NCBI RefSeq assembly: GCF_017377775.1
Contig: NZ_JAFVLN010000005.1
Span: 186,001 to 250,000, forward strand
Length of the DNA: 64,000 nucleotides
Source of the DNA: Streptomyces sp. VRA16 Mangrove soil
GTDB lineage: Bacteria; Actinomycetota; Actinomycetes; Streptomycetales; Streptomycetaceae
Reading direction: 5' to 3'
Shown piece after piece: positions 63,383 to 64,000 of this stretch. The notes under the pieces were generated by a model. That model was not told where the DNA came from. It worked only from the letters and a program-made list of their open reading frames with translations, and made no database searches. Made by a program: the position numbers and the translations under genes. Each line of letters starts with the position of its first letter. Within the stretch, counting starts at the first letter, position 1.

Positions 63383-63618
63383 CAGACGCGCTCCCCACGA
63401 GCCCGGATCCGGGCGACGGCGGCCTCGACGCCCATCACGTCCACCGCCTTGATCGCTCGGGCGCTCAGCCGCAGCCGGACGTACCGGCCTTCACCGGGCA
63501 GCCAGTAGCGCTTGCTCTGGATGTTGGGGTCGAAGCGGCGCGAGGTGCGCCGGTGGGAGTGCGAGATCTTCTTGCCGAAGCCCGGCCGTGCGCCGGTCAG
63601 TTGGCAGTGAGCGGACAT
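63382..63618 (-). CDS. rpmB: 50S ribosomal protein L28, zinc-free type
   Basis: It has 78 residues: MSAHCQLTGARPGFGKKISH, SHRRTSRRFDPNIQSKRYWL, ending VAVARIRARGERV-like sequence. The zinc form has two CxxC motifs; here the first is CQLTG and the second is missing, so it is the Cys-poor paralogue. First gene of the rpmB-rpsN unit. The Zur-box-like palindrome lies 40 bp upstream. Confidence 0.95.
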   Translation of the reverse strand: MSAHCQLTGARPGFGKKISHSHRRTSRRFDPNIQSKRYWLPGEGRYVRLRLSARAIKAVDVMGVEAAVARIRARGERV

Positions 63619-63657
63619 GTGTGGTGCTGCCTTTCTCTCCATCGCCCTAACGATAAT

Positions 63658-63670
63658 GACAATCGTTGTC
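63658..63670. promoter_or_regulatory. Zur-box-like palindrome between rpmB and rpmE
   Basis: GACAA-TCG-TTGTC within the AT-rich stretch ATAATGACAATCGTTGTCGT. It stands between divergent zinc-free ribosomal genes; Zur represses such genes in Streptomyces when zinc is plentiful. Confidence 0.75.
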
Positions 63671-63762
63671 GTATAGTACCTGCCACGGCCCGCGAGGACG
63701 TCCCGCGGCCGGAACACCGAACCGCTCCCCCGTCCCCTCCCGCACTCCCTCAAGGAGCACCC

Positions 63763-64000
63763 GTGAAGCCCGGAATCCACCCCGACTACCGCCCGGTCGT
63801 CTTCCGCGACAAGGCCGGTGACTTCGCCTTCCTCACCCGCTCGACCATGACCAGTGACCAGAGCGTCGAGTGGGAGGACGGCCGCACCTACCCGGTCGTC
63901 GACGTCGAGATCTCCTCGGCGAGCCACCCCTTCTACACCGGTACGCAGCGCGTCCTGGACACGGCCGGCCGCGTCGAGCGGTTCGAACGCCGCTACGGGC
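63763..64000 (+). CDS. rpmE: 50S ribosomal protein L31 type B, 3' end cut off
   Basis: The visible 79 codons begin VKPGIHPDYRPVVFRDKAGD and continue FAFLTRSTMTSDQ, YPVVDVEISSASHPFYTGTQ, VERFERRYG. This is L31 type B, lacking the CxxC zinc site. The GTG start has a strong AAGGAG upstream. It is divergent from rpmB-rpsN across a Zur-type site, so all three probably respond to zinc shortage. Confidence 0.95.
   Translation, partial: MKPGIHPDYRPVVFRDKAGDFAFLTRSTMTSDQSVEWEDGRTYPVVDVEISSASHPFYTGTQRVLDTAGRVERFERRYG

Overview
The window is high-GC DNA with strongly G/C-biased third codon positions, Tat and Sec secreted enzymes, an ANTAR protein, an ECF42-type sigma factor, the GlgE alpha-glucan pathway and many small Streptomyces-type proteins. 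It reads as a chromosomal segment of a Streptomyces. No rRNA, tRNA, CRISPR array, IS element or prophage was seen. Both ends cut a gene: a secreted protein at base 1 and a bL31-type ribosomal protein at base 64000.

Layout. 1-13 kb: HU-like protein (527-805), ANTAR protein, small secreted protein, a large secreted subtilase (3626-7294), a decayed 2'-5' RNA ligase, a stand-alone HflX N-terminal-like protein, a flavin monooxygenase-like enzyme, and an AspT/YidE-type transporter. 13-17 kb: LysR regulator divergent from a nucleoside deaminase, then a secreted GH87-like beta-helix glucanase. 17-28 kb: the GlgE pathway. A degenerate HATPase-like protein is coupled to glgX on the minus strand; a small DUF5133-like protein, glgE, treS, maltokinase (pep2) and glgB are on the plus strand. 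Together they convert trehalose to maltose, then maltose-1-phosphate, then linear and branched alpha-glucan. treS and glgB carry internal blocks with a different codon style, suggesting gene conversion. 28-32 kb: ECF42-like sigma factor with its DGPF/YCII partner, a GNAT enzyme, and a probably leaderless conserved gene. 32.7-40.4 kb: an exopolysaccharide-like locus with a secreted CE18/Agd3-like deacetylase, a PelF-like glycosyltransferase, a polytopic membrane protein, a LegB-like dehydratase, a sugar nucleotidyltransferase and a second epimerase. This is the best candidate for an undescribed system in the window.

40.5-49.9 kb: small secreted protein, SulP transporter divergent from a MerR regulator with a 24-bp perfect palindrome, a protein with Ser at every third residue over about 25 triplets, a SHOCT/DUF6325/PLDc_N-SHOCT trio, a Cys-pair orphan, a Tat-exported carotenoid oxygenase and a secreted lipase. 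49.9-56.4 kb: a decay zone (TetR remnant, azlC/azlD remnants, acyl-CoA dehydrogenase remnant) mixed with intact MFS/ArsR, TetR, alpha/beta hydrolase and thioesterase genes. AACRWTCGTT-like sites link the TetR gene, the thioesterase and the dehydrogenase remnant. 56.6-64 kb: zinc D-Ala-D-Ala carboxypeptidase-like enzyme, radical SAM (SPL-like) protein, a 1050-residue Tat-exported discoidin protein behind a LacI-type palindrome, and zinc-free ribosomal paralogues (rpsN, rpmB, rpmE types) around a Zur-box-like palindrome.

All calls come from reading translated sequence and DNA by eye. Family names are recognition from memory, not database results.
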